Source: Brachybacterium sp. P6-10-X1
GTDB taxonomy: Bacteria > Actinomycetota > Actinomycetes > Actinomycetales > Dermabacteraceae
Length of the DNA: 64,000 nt
Direction: 5' to 3'
Assembly: GCF_001969445.1 (NCBI RefSeq)
Contig: NZ_CP017297.1
Coordinates: 1,860,001-1,924,000 of the forward strand
The notes beneath the pieces were generated by a model. It searched no databases, was not told the origin of the DNA, and was given only the letters and a program-made list of their open reading frames with translations. This document shows, one piece after another, positions 16,285 to 25,100 of the stretch (positions within the stretch are counted from its first letter, which is position 1; the number at the start of each line of letters is the position of its first letter). Position numbers and translations under genes: made by a program.

Positions 16285-17346
16285 ATGACCGCGGCGCTCG
16301 CCGCCGGCCGGGACCTGGTCGCGCTGCCGAAGGCGCATCTGCATCTGCATTTCACCGGGTCGATGCGTCCCTCGACCCTGATCGAGATGGCCGCGCAGCG
16401 CGGTATCCGTCTGCCCCGGTCCCTGACCGACGACGTCGCGCTCCAGGTCGAGCCGACACGGCGCGGCTGGTTCCGCTTCCAACGCCAGTACGACGCCGCC
16501 CGCGCCGTGGTCGACTCCGAACCGGCGATGCGGCGCATCGTCGATGAGGCCGCGCACGATGATGCCGCCGAAGGGTCGGGCCGCCTCGAGCTCCAGGTCG
16601 ATCCCACCAGTTACGCACCGTTCGTCGGGGGTCTCACCCCCGCGCTGGAGATCGTGCTGGACCAGGCCGAACGCTCGGAGCGGGAGACCGGCGTGAGCAT
16701 CGGCATCATCGTCGCCGCCTCCCGGACACGACACCCCTTGGATGCCCGCACGCTGGCACGACTGGCGGCGCTCCATGCCGGACGCGTGATCGGATTCGGG
16801 CTGTCCAACGACGAGCGCCGCGGCACGACCGCGGACTACGGCCCGGCGTTCCGGATCGCCCGCGAGGCGGGGCTGCTCTCGGTGCCGCACGGCGGGGAGC
16901 TGCTGGGCCCGGCGCACATCGAGGACGTCCTGGACCACCTGGCCCCGAGCCGGCTCGGCCACGGGGTGCGCTCGGCCGACGACCCGGCGCTGCTGGCCCG
17001 AATCGTCGAGGCCGGGATCGGGCTCGAGGTGTGCCCGGCCTCGAACGCCTCGCTCGGGGTGGTCGACGATGCCGTCGACGTGCCGCTGCGACAGCTGGTC
17101 GACGCCGGCGCACAGATCGCTCTCGGGGCCGACGACCCGCTGCTGTTCGGCTCCCGCCTGGTTCAGCAGTACGAGACGGCACGTGCTGTCGGCTTCAGCG
17201 ACACGGAGCTGGCGCACCTCGCCGCGGACTCGATCCGGGTCTCCGCCGCGGATGCCGACACCCGCCGACGACTGCTGGAGGGGGTGCGCGATTGGCTCGC
17301 CGCCCCCGCACCGGCACCGGCTCCGCAACCGGGCGAGAAGGCCTGA
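16285..17346 (+). CDS. Adenosine deaminase family hydrolase
   Basis: The 353-residue protein is a metal-dependent amidohydrolase of the adenosine deaminase superfamily. Metal and catalytic motifs are in order: HLHLHFTGSMRP near residue 18, VPHGGEL, RLGHGVR, CPASNASLG and ALGADDPLLF. The first motif has Thr where classical enzymes have Asp/Glu (HLDG/HLEG), and HAGE is HGGE. The likely reaction is deamination of adenosine or a related 6-aminopurine; because this subgroup is divergent, a modified adenosine is possible. The aminofutalosine role is less likely, since the classical menaquinone pathway is encoded at 29.8-39.3 kb. The C terminus ends in an Ala/Pro tail. Confidence 0.8.
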   Translation: MTAALAAGRDLVALPKAHLHLHFTGSMRPSTLIEMAAQRGIRLPRSLTDDVALQVEPTRRGWFRFQRQYDAARAVVDSEPAMRRIVDEAAHDDAAEGSGRLELQVDPTSYAPFVGGLTPALEIVLDQAERSERETGVSIGIIVAASRTRHPLDARTLARLAALHAGRVIGFGLSNDERRGTTADYGPAFRIAREAGLLSVPHGGELLGPAHIEDVLDHLAPSRLGHGVRSADDPALLARIVEAGIGLEVCPASNASLGVVDDAVDVPLRQLVDAGAQIALGADDPLLFGSRLVQQYETARAVGFSDTELAHLAADSIRVSAADADTRRRLLEGVRDWLAAPAPAPAPQPGEKA

Positions 17347-17379
17347 GCCTCGTGTCCGAGCCGGGAACGGCAGCTGTGC

Positions 17380-18648
17380 TCAGCGGTCCTGTCCAGCACC
17401 CTCGGACGGCAGAGCGAGGAAGAACTCCGGGGCCGTGAGGCCGTGATCGGCGAAGGACGCGGCGATCGCCGCCGCCACCGACTCCGCCTGCTCGGCCTCG
17501 ACCAGTGCGATCGTGGAGCCGCCGAACCCGCCTCCGGTCATCCGGGCCCCGTGGGCCCCGGCCTCCCGAGCGGCGTCCACCGCGACGTCCAGCGCCGGGA
17601 CGGTCACCTCGTAGTCGTCCCGCAGCGAGTCGTGGGACGCGTTCAGCAGCGCCCCGAGCTCGTCGACGTGCGCCCGCACCGTCCCGGCGGCCAGCAGCGC
17701 ATCGACGTCGCGCACCCGCTGGATCTCGGTGAGCACGTGCCGGGCCCGACGACGGACCTGCTCGTCGTCGATCCGCCCGAGCAGCTCCTGGAGCTGCTCG
17801 ACATCGGCGTCGCGCAGGGTGGCGACGCCCAGCAGCTCGGCCGCCCGCTCGCTGTCCGCACGACGGGCCGTGTACTCCCCGTCGACGTGGGAGTGCTCGG
17901 CACGGGTATCGGTGATCAGCAGCGCCAGGCCCTGGGTCTCCAGGTCCCACGGCACGGGACGGGTGGAGAAGTCCCGGCAGTCCAGGAACAGCGCGTGCCC
18001 GGCGCGGGAGAGCACGGACGCCGACTGGTCCAGACCGCCCGTGGAAGCGCCGGCGAAGTCGGTCTCCGCGGTGATCGCGGCCCGCACCCGGTCCAGCGGC
18101 CGGGTGCCCAGGCTCAGCAGCGCATCCATCGCCTCCGCGGCAGCACATTCCAGCGCGGCCGAGCTGGACAGCCCCGCCCCCAGCGGCACCTGGCCGTCGA
18201 TCATGATGTCCATCCCCTGCGTGGATGCCCCGGAGATGTGCTTGCGCAGCGCCCACAGCACGCCGGCGACGTATGCCGGCCAGCCCTCGACGATGCCCGG
18301 CGTGAGCTCGCGCGCGTCCAGGTCCAGGACGCGGTCGTCCTGCGCCGAGCGCAGCCGCACGCGGTCGGTGGGCGTGCGGGCCGCCGCGGCGAAGCAGCGG
18401 TGCGAGATGGCCATCGGCAGGCAGAGCCCGTCCTGATAGTCGACGTGCTCGCCGATGATGTTCACCCGGCCCGGCGCGGACCACACCCCGTCGGGCGCGT
18501 ACCCGAAGGACTGGACGAACAGCGCCTCGGCGCGGGCGGCGGCTTCCTCGCGATCCGGGGCCGCCGAGAGCGTCACCGGGGCGGTCTCCACGGCCCCGCC
18601 GCCGGAGCGGCGGGAGGGATCGGTGCCGGCGTCTGCGGCAGTGTTCAT
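17380..18648 (-). CDS. galK: Galactokinase
   Basis: Galactokinase phosphorylates galactose with ATP to galactose-1-phosphate, the first step of the Leloir pathway in the cytoplasm. The 422-residue protein shows the galactokinase signature GRVNIIGEHVDYQDG (60-74), the GHMP ATP-binding loop PLGAGLSSSAA and the C-terminal GHMP motif MTGGGFGGS. An N-terminal tail of about 30 residues precedes the fold. A clear GGAAGGAAC ribosome binding site precedes the ATG. No galT or galE lies next to it; it converges with the deaminase gene. Confidence 0.95.
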   Translation of the reverse strand: MNTAADAGTDPSRRSGGGAVETAPVTLSAAPDREEAAARAEALFVQSFGYAPDGVWSAPGRVNIIGEHVDYQDGLCLPMAISHRCFAAAARTPTDRVRLRSAQDDRVLDLDARELTPGIVEGWPAYVAGVLWALRKHISGASTQGMDIMIDGQVPLGAGLSSSAALECAAAEAMDALLSLGTRPLDRVRAAITAETDFAGASTGGLDQSASVLSRAGHALFLDCRDFSTRPVPWDLETQGLALLITDTRAEHSHVDGEYTARRADSERAAELLGVATLRDADVEQLQELLGRIDDEQVRRRARHVLTEIQRVRDVDALLAAGTVRAHVDELGALLNASHDSLRDDYEVTVPALDVAVDAAREAGAHGARMTGGGFGGSTIALVEAEQAESVAAAIAASFADHGLTAPEFFLALPSEGAGQDR

Positions 18649-18782
18649 CGATGTTCCTTCCGAACTGTCGGGGCCGGATCGGCCGGACGGGCCCGGGCGA
18701 TCTCCGGCACAGCGTGCGAAAGTCTAACCGTCACCGCGACAAGAGTCCGGGAACGGTGCCTCGGGAGCGCGCCGTGCGCAGT

Positions 18783-19868
18783 TCAGGGGCGCACGGCGAC
18801 GCAGGATGCCGAGGGGGCGGGGATCGGATCCGCGGCCACCGAGAGCACGTCGTCGTCCCGGCGCAGCACATCGATCCGGTCGCCCTCCTGGGCGGCGACC
18901 AGCACCAGCTGACCGAGCTGGGTGAAGTGACGGGGATGCGCGCCGACCTCGATCTCCGAGCTGATCTGGGGACGCATCATGGTCAGCGACAGCGCCGAGA
19001 GGGTGTCCGGTCCCCGGTTGGCGACCAGCAGCACCGACTCGTCGGCCGTCAGCTCGAGGTGGGAGAGCGCGTTCTCACCCTCCGTCCGGCTGCCGGGGAT
19101 CACCGAGCGCACGCTCCAGCGGTGGCTGGAGCCGCGCAGCGCCGGCGGCGTGCTCGACTCCGGTTCGGAGGGACGGCGCACCGCCGTCGCGATCGCGCCG
19201 GAGAGCTCGCAGGAGATGTGCAGCTGCTCGGATTCATGGTCGGCCGCGAGGTGCCGCGGGCCGCTGCCCCGGTGCAGCGGGATCTCGCCGACCAGTCCCA
19301 TCTGTCCCTCGTCGTCCTGGCGGTACAGGAAGACGCGGTCCAGGCCGAGGTCCGGCACCGCGAGCGAGTCCGTGCCGGGCAGCGCGGTGACCTGGTGGGG
19401 ATGGGGCGTCCCGTCCTCCCCGAGATCGCGATGGTGATCGACGTCGATGAGCTCGACGGGCACCCCGTCCGCGTCCAGGCGCACCGTCTCGACGGTGCCG
19501 GATCCGTAATCGGCCACCAGCAGCGTCCCCGCGGTCCGTCCCGGGGCGAGGTGGCAGCCACCGGAGCCCTCGAGCGTGAGATCGGCGACGAGCTCGGCCG
19601 TGGAGCCGTCGGGGGCGACGCGCACCGCGGCCACCCGGGTGGGGTCCGTCTCCAGCACCGCGTACAGCAGGCTGCCGTCGGCGCTCCAGAGCACGAAGGA
19701 CGGGTCCGGAAGGTCGACCGTCGGCCCCCGCCGCACCGTCAGGGCCCCGGCGCCCTCCCCCGCTTCGGCCCCGTCGCCCTGGGTCAGGTGCAGCAGCTCG
19801 AGGCCGGAGCCCCGCCCGCTCCCGCTGCGGGAGTAGCTGCCGACGGCGATGGTCGCGGTGGTGCTCAT
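18783..19868 (-). CDS. Lactonase family (YbhE-type seven-bladed propeller) protein
   Basis: The 361-residue protein matches the 6-phosphogluconolactonase-like beta-propeller family: repeated blades with motifs such as DPSFVLWSADGSLLYAVLE, GGCHLAPG, HPHQVTALPG, GSGPRHLA, NALSHLELTADESVLLVANRG and GAHPRHFTQLGQLVLVAAQEG. The known family activity is lactone hydrolysis in the pentose phosphate route, but many members are uncharacterised. Its ATG overlaps the stop of the upstream thrE-like gene by four bases, with GAGGAGA inside that gene, so the two are translationally coupled. Confidence 0.8.
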   Translation of the reverse strand: MSTTATIAVGSYSRSGSGRGSGLELLHLTQGDGAEAGEGAGALTVRRGPTVDLPDPSFVLWSADGSLLYAVLETDPTRVAAVRVAPDGSTAELVADLTLEGSGGCHLAPGRTAGTLLVADYGSGTVETVRLDADGVPVELIDVDHHRDLGEDGTPHPHQVTALPGTDSLAVPDLGLDRVFLYRQDDEGQMGLVGEIPLHRGSGPRHLAADHESEQLHISCELSGAIATAVRRPSEPESSTPPALRGSSHRWSVRSVIPGSRTEGENALSHLELTADESVLLVANRGPDTLSALSLTMMRPQISSEIEVGAHPRHFTQLGQLVLVAAQEGDRIDVLRRDDDVLSVAADPIPAPSASCVAVRP

Positions 19869-21352
19869 GTGTTCTCCTCGGAGTCGATCCGCCGTCCCGG
19901 GTCCTCCTGCGGAGGGTCGAGGTCCTCGAGACCGTCGATGTCCTCGAACATCGAGGGGGACAGCGCTGTCATCTCGCCCGTCATCGTAGAGGGCTCGACG
20001 ACCTCCTGGCCGTCACGACGCCTCCGGCGGCGCGAGCCCAGGGAGAGACGTCGGCGGCGCAGCGTGGTGAACGGCGAGGAGATGCTCGGGGTGTAGGCGA
20101 TGCCCGTGCGGCGGAAGTAGGGGACGATCCGGGCGGCCAGCAGCTGGCCGAGCACGATCCCGGCGGCGATGCCGACCGCGATCTCGCCGGCGCTGAACAG
20201 GTCGGCGGCCCCGGAGCCGACATCGTCGCCCAGGCCCAGCAGACCACGGTAGATGAGGCTGCCGGGGACCAGCGGGATGACCCCGCCCATGACGAACACC
20301 AGGGCCGGGGCGCGCAGGCGGTCGCCCAGCGCCACGGCGACCATGCCGGAGATGAAGGCGGCGAGCGCCACGGCGTACACGCGATCGAGGACGAGGCCGG
20401 CGAGCAGGTGGGAGATCAGCCCGGACACCAGCGAGACGGCCGCGATCCAGGGCAGCATCCGCCATGGCACATGGGTGCCCACGCCGTAGCCGACGCCCAT
20501 CCCGAGCCCGGCGACGACCACCCAGACGATGGTGATCAGCGAGATCGGGATCGAGGCGCTGACCGAGATGTCGGTGCCGAGCGCGTCCGCGAACAGCATG
20601 CCGCCGCGCACACCGGCCACGATGCCGACGGTGAGCATCAGGGTCTCCAGCATGCGGCCGGCAGCCGTGAGGTACCAGCCGGTCACGGCGTCCTGCACCG
20701 CACCGATGGACGCGAGACCGGTCAGCTGCACGATGATGCACGAGACCACGACGATCGAGGAGTTGACGGTGGGGTTGATCAGGCCGACCAGCACCGCGAC
20801 GCCGACGGCCAGGAAGCCGCCGAAGGCCTGACCGTAGAAGGCCGGGATGTGCATCCTCGACAAGAACACCCCGGCGGCGGTCAGCAGCCCCGAGGCGAGC
20901 GTCGCGGCGACGAGCACGAGCGGGTCCGCCCCGAAGTACAGCGAGAGGGAACCGCCCATCACGGCGAAGCCGAGCACCACCAGCGGCAGCTTGTTGGCAG
21001 GGGCCGTCTGCGGGACCGTCTCGGCCGCGCGGCGGGCCTCCTCCAGCGGGATCTCACCGCTGATGTAGTCGTGGGTGATGTCCTCGAACGCGGCCAGGCG
21101 CGCGAAGTTCTGGGTCCTGGCGCTGGCGGCGCGGACCCTGGTGAACGGGGTCGCCGACTCGTCGGCGAGATACGAGATGATCACCTCGTCGAAGGTCACC
21201 TGAACGGAGACGTTGCGCAGGCCGGAGGAGCTGGTGATCCGCAGGACGGTCGCGGTCACCTCCGAGGCGGCCGCGCCGTTGCCGAGCAGCCCTACGCCGA
21301 CCCTCATCGCGAGGTCGAAGACGGCATGGAGCCGGACAAGATCGGTGGGCAC
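19865..21352 (-). CDS. Threonine/serine exporter, ThrE family
   Basis: The protein has an N-terminal soluble domain of the DUF1212 type (DLAMRVGVGLLGNGAAASEV, then VTFDEVIISYLADES) and about ten hydrophobic segments, the layout of Corynebacterium ThrE, which exports threonine and serine. With the GTG at 21352 the product is 495 residues, close to ThrE (489). The frame remains open to a GTG at 21493, adding 47 unconserved residues; I prefer the shorter form, although neither has a convincing ribosome binding site. The C terminus is an Arg-rich then acidic cytoplasmic tail. It is coupled to the lactonase-like gene downstream. Confidence 0.85.
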   Translation of the reverse strand: MPTDLVRLHAVFDLAMRVGVGLLGNGAAASEVTATVLRITSSSGLRNVSVQVTFDEVIISYLADESATPFTRVRAASARTQNFARLAAFEDITHDYISGEIPLEEARRAAETVPQTAPANKLPLVVLGFAVMGGSLSLYFGADPLVLVAATLASGLLTAAGVFLSRMHIPAFYGQAFGGFLAVGVAVLVGLINPTVNSSIVVVSCIIVQLTGLASIGAVQDAVTGWYLTAAGRMLETLMLTVGIVAGVRGGMLFADALGTDISVSASIPISLITIVWVVVAGLGMGVGYGVGTHVPWRMLPWIAAVSLVSGLISHLLAGLVLDRVYAVALAAFISGMVAVALGDRLRAPALVFVMGGVIPLVPGSLIYRGLLGLGDDVGSGAADLFSAGEIAVGIAAGIVLGQLLAARIVPYFRRTGIAYTPSISSPFTTLRRRRLSLGSRRRRRRDGQEVVEPSTMTGEMTALSPSMFEDIDGLEDLDPPQEDPGRRIDSEENT

Positions 21353-21632
21353 GGGACTGATCGTCCCACACGCACCAGCTCGGTACACAGCTCTCGGGAC
21401 CCTGGTGCTCGTCACATTCCGGGCGGCCGACGCGGCACCGCACCCGACCGCCCGAGGGCGTCCGGACGGCTGCTGCGGCGGGGTGCGGTTCACGGGTTCC
21501 CACGGGGTGCGGGGAGGGGTCCACGGGGCGCGGGAAGCGGTCGACGGACGCGGGGAGCGGTCGACGGAGGCGGGGCGGGGCCGACAGGGTGCGGGAAGGC
21601 GGGCCGACGGGTGGCGGACCGCCCGGTCCGAC

Positions 21633-21923
21633 TCAGAGGTTCGGGGAGACCGAGAGCACGCCGAGCCCGAGAGCCAGGACGGCGAGCACCCCGACGTCGA
21701 TCAATCTGGTGCGCACCGCGAGCGCCCCGGCGGACTGCACCGGCAGCACGGCCCGCAGCAGGGCGAGCACCCCGAGCAGTGCGGCCAGCAGTTGACCTGC
21801 CAGGGGCGCGCCGACGACGATCCCGACCACCGCGATCGCGACCACGGCCAGGACCGACAGGACCAGCACCCACTGCCGGCGGCAGGCGGCGCCCACGGTG
21901 AAGGGAGAACTCTCGGAACGCAC
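21633..21923 (-). CDS. DUF3017 small membrane protein
   Basis: The 96-residue protein has three hydrophobic stretches (about 18-38, 40-62 and 74-93) and the conserved middle segment LLRAVLPVQSAGALAVRTR, typical of actinobacterial DUF3017 proteins. Function is unknown. The GTG start is six bases after a TAGCAT hexamer, so the mRNA is probably leaderless. It is divergent from aspA; the 280 bases between it and thrE contain only G-rich imperfect repeats. Confidence 0.75.
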   Translation of the reverse strand: MRSESSPFTVGAACRRQWVLVLSVLAVVAIAVVGIVVGAPLAGQLLAALLGVLALLRAVLPVQSAGALAVRTRLIDVGVLAVLALGLGVLSVSPNL

Positions 21924-21929
21924 GTGCCC

Positions 21930-21935
21930 ATGCTA
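21930..21935 (-). promoter_or_regulatory. -10 element, leaderless DUF3017 gene
   Basis: TAGCAT ends six bases before the GTG at 21923. Confidence 0.45.
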
Positions 21936-22011
21936 CGGCTCCGGCGCGGCTACGCTGGCCGGAAGGTCGGCAACGCCGTCGACCACTTCGCGACCTGGAG
22001 GACTCCTCGAC

Positions 22012-23526
22012 ATGACCAGCCCCGGTTCGACGCCCGACACCGCGACACGCACGGAGCACGACCTGCTCGGCGATCGCGAGGTCCCTGCGGACGTCTACTA
22101 CGGCATCCAGACCCTGCGCGCGCAGGAGAATTTCCACATCACCGATGTGCCGCTCAGCCATTTCCCCCGCCTGATCGAGGCACTCGCCCAGGTCAAGCGC
22201 GCCACGGCCCGGGCCAATCATCGCCTGGGTGCACTCGACGACGAGCGCGCGGCCGCCATCGAACAGGCCTGCGCGGAGATCGCCGGCGGCGACCTCACCG
22301 AGCACTTCGTCGTGGACATGATCCAAGGCGGTGCCGGGACCAGCACCAACATGAACGCCAACGAGGTCATCGCGAACCGTGCCCTGGAGATCCTGGGCCG
22401 GGACAAGGGCGACTACGAGCACCTCCACCCGAACAACCACGTCAATCTGGCCCAGTCCACCAACGACGTGTACCCCACGGCACTGCGCCTGGCGATGATG
22501 CTGACGTTCCCCGCCCTGGCCGAGTCGATGGACCATCTGATCACCACGCTGCGAGAGAAGGGCGAGGAGTTCTCCCAGGTCCTGAAGATGGGCCGCACGC
22601 AGATGCAGGATGCGGTCCCGATGACCGTGGACCAGGAGTTCAACGCCTGGGCCACCACGATCGACGAGGACGTCCAGCGTCTCACCCGCACCGCCACCCT
22701 GTTCCAGGAGATCAACCTGGGCGCCACCGCGATCGGCACCGGGATCACCACCGATCCGCGCTACGCCCAGCTGGCCGCCCGGGAGCTGTCCGAGCTGACC
22801 GGGGTGCCCTTCGTGGTCGCCGCGGACCTGGTCGAAGCCACCAGCGACACCGGTGCCTTCGTGACCTATTCGGGGATCCTCAAGCGCATCGCCGTGAAGA
22901 TCTCGAAGATCTGCAACGATCTGCGCCTGCTGTCCTCGGGGCCGCGGGCGGGCCTGCACGAGCTCAATCTGCCGTCGGTCCAGCCGGGCAGCTCGATCAT
23001 GCCCGGCAAGGTGAACCCGGTGATCCCGGAGGTCGTGAACCAGGTGGCCTTCGAGGTGATCGGCAACGACCTCACGGTGACCTTCGCCGCCGAGGGCGGC
23101 CAGCTGCAGCTGAACCCCTTCGAGCCGGTGATCGGATTCAACATCCTCGAGTCCACGCGCATCATGACCCGGGCGATGAACACCCTGGCCGATCGGTGCA
23201 TCTCCGGGATCACGTTGAACCACGACATCCTCGAGGACCATCTGCGCCGCTCCATCGGCGTGGTCACCGCACTGGTCCCGGTGATCGGATACGCCGCCGC
23301 CACGGACGTCGCCTCGGACGCCCTGGACACGGGCCGCCCGGTGGCCGACCTGGTGCTCGAGCGGGGGCTGCTGGACGAAGGCCGACTGAACGCGCTGCTG
23401 TCCCCCGCATCGATGACCGCCCCGCACCGGGCGACCCCCACCGGCACCATGCCGGCCGTCGAGGACCCGGGCCTGGACTCCGGGGAGATCACCAGGCTCC
23501 CGATGGACTTCCCCGCCGACATCTGA
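22012..23526 (+). CDS. aspA: Aspartate ammonia-lyase
   Basis: Aspartase reversibly converts aspartate to fumarate and ammonia. The 504-residue protein belongs to the fumarase/aspartase superfamily: GRTQMQDAVPMT, and the flexible catalytic loop GSSIMPGKVNP at residues 326-336. EHDLLGDREVPADVYYGIQT at the N terminus is typical of aspartase rather than fumarase. The ATG at 22012 follows GGAGGA; an open frame upstream to 21898 lacks this. The last ~35 residues are a Pro/Thr-rich extension past the usual end. Together with the aminotransferase at 15 kb it links aspartate to the TCA cycle. Confidence 0.93.
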   Translation: MTSPGSTPDTATRTEHDLLGDREVPADVYYGIQTLRAQENFHITDVPLSHFPRLIEALAQVKRATARANHRLGALDDERAAAIEQACAEIAGGDLTEHFVVDMIQGGAGTSTNMNANEVIANRALEILGRDKGDYEHLHPNNHVNLAQSTNDVYPTALRLAMMLTFPALAESMDHLITTLREKGEEFSQVLKMGRTQMQDAVPMTVDQEFNAWATTIDEDVQRLTRTATLFQEINLGATAIGTGITTDPRYAQLAARELSELTGVPFVVAADLVEATSDTGAFVTYSGILKRIAVKISKICNDLRLLSSGPRAGLHELNLPSVQPGSSIMPGKVNPVIPEVVNQVAFEVIGNDLTVTFAAEGGQLQLNPFEPVIGFNILESTRIMTRAMNTLADRCISGITLNHDILEDHLRRSIGVVTALVPVIGYAAATDVASDALDTGRPVADLVLERGLLDEGRLNALLSPASMTAPHRATPTGTMPAVEDPGLDSGEITRLPMDFPADI

Positions 23527-23560
23527 CGGGCCCCGCCGGCGGCTGGTCCGGGCCGCGCCG

Positions 23561-23874
23561 GTGTCCGAGCCGGGCCGCGCCGGCGTCTATTCCGGGTCCC
23601 ACCGGCGTCTGAGCCGGGCCGCGCGTCGACACGCCCGCCCGTTCCACCGATCCGCGACGCCTGCGGGCCGGATCGGTGGAATGGATGCGGGTGGTGCGGC
23701 GCGTCGGCGTCTAGTCCGGGCCCGGCCGGTGTCCGAGCCGGGCCGCGCCGGCGTCTATTCCGGGTCCCACCGGCGTCTGAGCCGGGCCCCGCGTCGACAC
23801 GCCCGCCCGTTCCACCGATCCGCGACGCCTGCGGGCGGGATCGGTGGAACGGGTGCGGGTGGTGCGGCGCGTCG
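23561..23874. repeat. 168-bp direct repeat, two copies, each with a hairpin
   Basis: Copy one (23561-23706) and copy two (23729-23874) are nearly identical with a period of 168 bases. Each contains a 12-bp inverted repeat, TTCCACCGATCC paired with GGATCGGTGGAA (23642-23653 with 23670-23681; 23810-23821 with 23838-23849). The block lies between the converging aspA and ppk2 genes. No gene is supported in 23527-24067. Confidence 0.9.
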
Positions 23875-23907
23875 CGACCCATGGCGGTCTCAGGACACAA
23901 CAGGAGG

Positions 23908-24019
23908 CTCCTCAACGCACAAGTCACCGCACAGGCCCCTCAACCCACGAGTCACCGCACAGGCCCCTCAACCCACGAGTCGCCGCTCGAGCCCCTCAAC
24001 ACACGTGTCGCCGCTCGGG
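23908..24019. repeat. 28-bp tandem repeat, four copies
   Basis: Four 28-bp units beginning at 23908, 23936, 23964 and 23992 (type cccctcaacccacgagtc...) run head to tail, followed by a partial unit. Later copies diverge. The units are directly abutting, without unique spacers, so this is a minisatellite and not a CRISPR array. Confidence 0.9.
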
Positions 24020-24067
24020 CCCCTCGGCCCAGCCGCGATGCTCACCCGTCGACGGCAACGGCGACGC

Positions 24068-24973
24068 TCACTCGTCGGCCTCTTCCATCTTGCCGCGCAT
24101 GACGAGCTTCGGGTCCGGGGTGCCGATGACCTCGTGGTCCTTGTCCTCGTACTCGAACTGAGACAGGAAGAAGCGCATCGCGTTCAGCCGTGCCCGCTTC
24201 TTGTCGTTGGAGCGGATGATGGTCCACGGCGCGTACTTCTTGTCCGTGCGGCGGAACATCTCCTCCTTGGCCTGCGTGTATGCCTCCCAGCGATCCAGGG
24301 ACTCCAGGTCCATCGGAGACAGCTTCCAGCGCCGCACCGGATCCAGCTGGCGGATCGCGAAGCGGGTGCGCTGCTCCTTCTGGGAGACGGAGAACCAGAA
24401 CTTGGTGACGTAGATGCCGGAGTCGACGAGCATGCGCTCGAAGTACGGCACCTGATGCATGAAGGTCTCGTACTCCTCCGGGGAGGCGAAGCCCATGACC
24501 CGCTCGACGCCGGCGCGGTTGTACCAGGATCGGTCGAACAGCACCATCTCGCCCTCGGTGGGCAGATGCTGGATGTAGCGCTGGAAGTACCACTGGCCGC
24601 GTTCGCGGTCACTGGGCTTGTTCAGCGCCACGACGCGGGCGGTGCGCGGGTTCAGGTGCTCCGTGAAGCGCTTGATGGTGCCGCCCTTGCCGGCCGCGTC
24701 GCGCCCCTCGAAGATGATGATCGACTTCTGATCGTTGTCCTCGAGCCAGTACTGGTACTTCAGCAGTTCGACCTGGAGCTTGTACTTCTCGCGCTCGTAC
24801 TCCTCGCGATCCATCCGCGTCTCGTAGGGGTACCCCTCCTGCCAGGTGTAGACGGGGTTGCCCTGCGGATCGATGAGGTCCGGATCAGGCGTATGACCGT
24901 CCGCGACCGTGTACCCCTCGTCGCGCAGATGCTCGATGTACTCGCGCAGGCTCTGGTTGTCGGGAATCCTCAC
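24068..24973 (-). CDS. ppk2: Polyphosphate kinase 2
   Basis: PPK2 enzymes transfer phosphate between polyphosphate and nucleoside di- or monophosphates. The 301-residue protein has Walker A GRDAAGKGG (90-98), Walker B VLFDRSWYNRAGVE and the lid region with conserved arginines (KEQRTRFAIRQLDPVRRWKLS). The GTG at 24973 is preferred because AAGGAG precedes it; an upstream GTG at 25033 lacks one, and a TACAGT hexamer lies between. One PPK2 domain only; class and direction cannot be fixed from sequence alone. Confidence 0.93.
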   Translation of the reverse strand: MRIPDNQSLREYIEHLRDEGYTVADGHTPDPDLIDPQGNPVYTWQEGYPYETRMDREEYEREKYKLQVELLKYQYWLEDNDQKSIIIFEGRDAAGKGGTIKRFTEHLNPRTARVVALNKPSDRERGQWYFQRYIQHLPTEGEMVLFDRSWYNRAGVERVMGFASPEEYETFMHQVPYFERMLVDSGIYVTKFWFSVSQKEQRTRFAIRQLDPVRRWKLSPMDLESLDRWEAYTQAKEEMFRRTDKKYAPWTIIRSNDKKRARLNAMRFFLSQFEYEDKDHEVIGTPDPKLVMRGKMEEADE

Positions 24974-25045
24974 GGCCACTCCTTCGGCATCACGCTGGTG
25001 TATGTCCCTCACTGTAGAGGTCAGGGCTGTCACTGCGGTGAACGC

Positions 25046-25082
25046 ACCCGGCCCCGGTGCCGCGAGGACGCCGGGGCCGGGT
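25046..25082 (-). terminator. Terminator after purN-purH
   Basis: A perfect 12-bp GC stem (25046-25057 with 25071-25082) and 13-base loop lie just past the purH stop. Confidence 0.7.
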
Positions 25083-25100
25083 GTCGGGAACCGACACGGT

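Noticed and set aside
16285..17346. Aminofutalosine deaminase of the alternative menaquinone pathway
   Set aside because: All classical genes menF, menD, menC, menB, menE and menA are in the window, and no mqn gene is seen.
23908..24019. Possible CRISPR array
   Set aside because: The 28-bp units abut each other with no unique spacers, and no cas gene is present.
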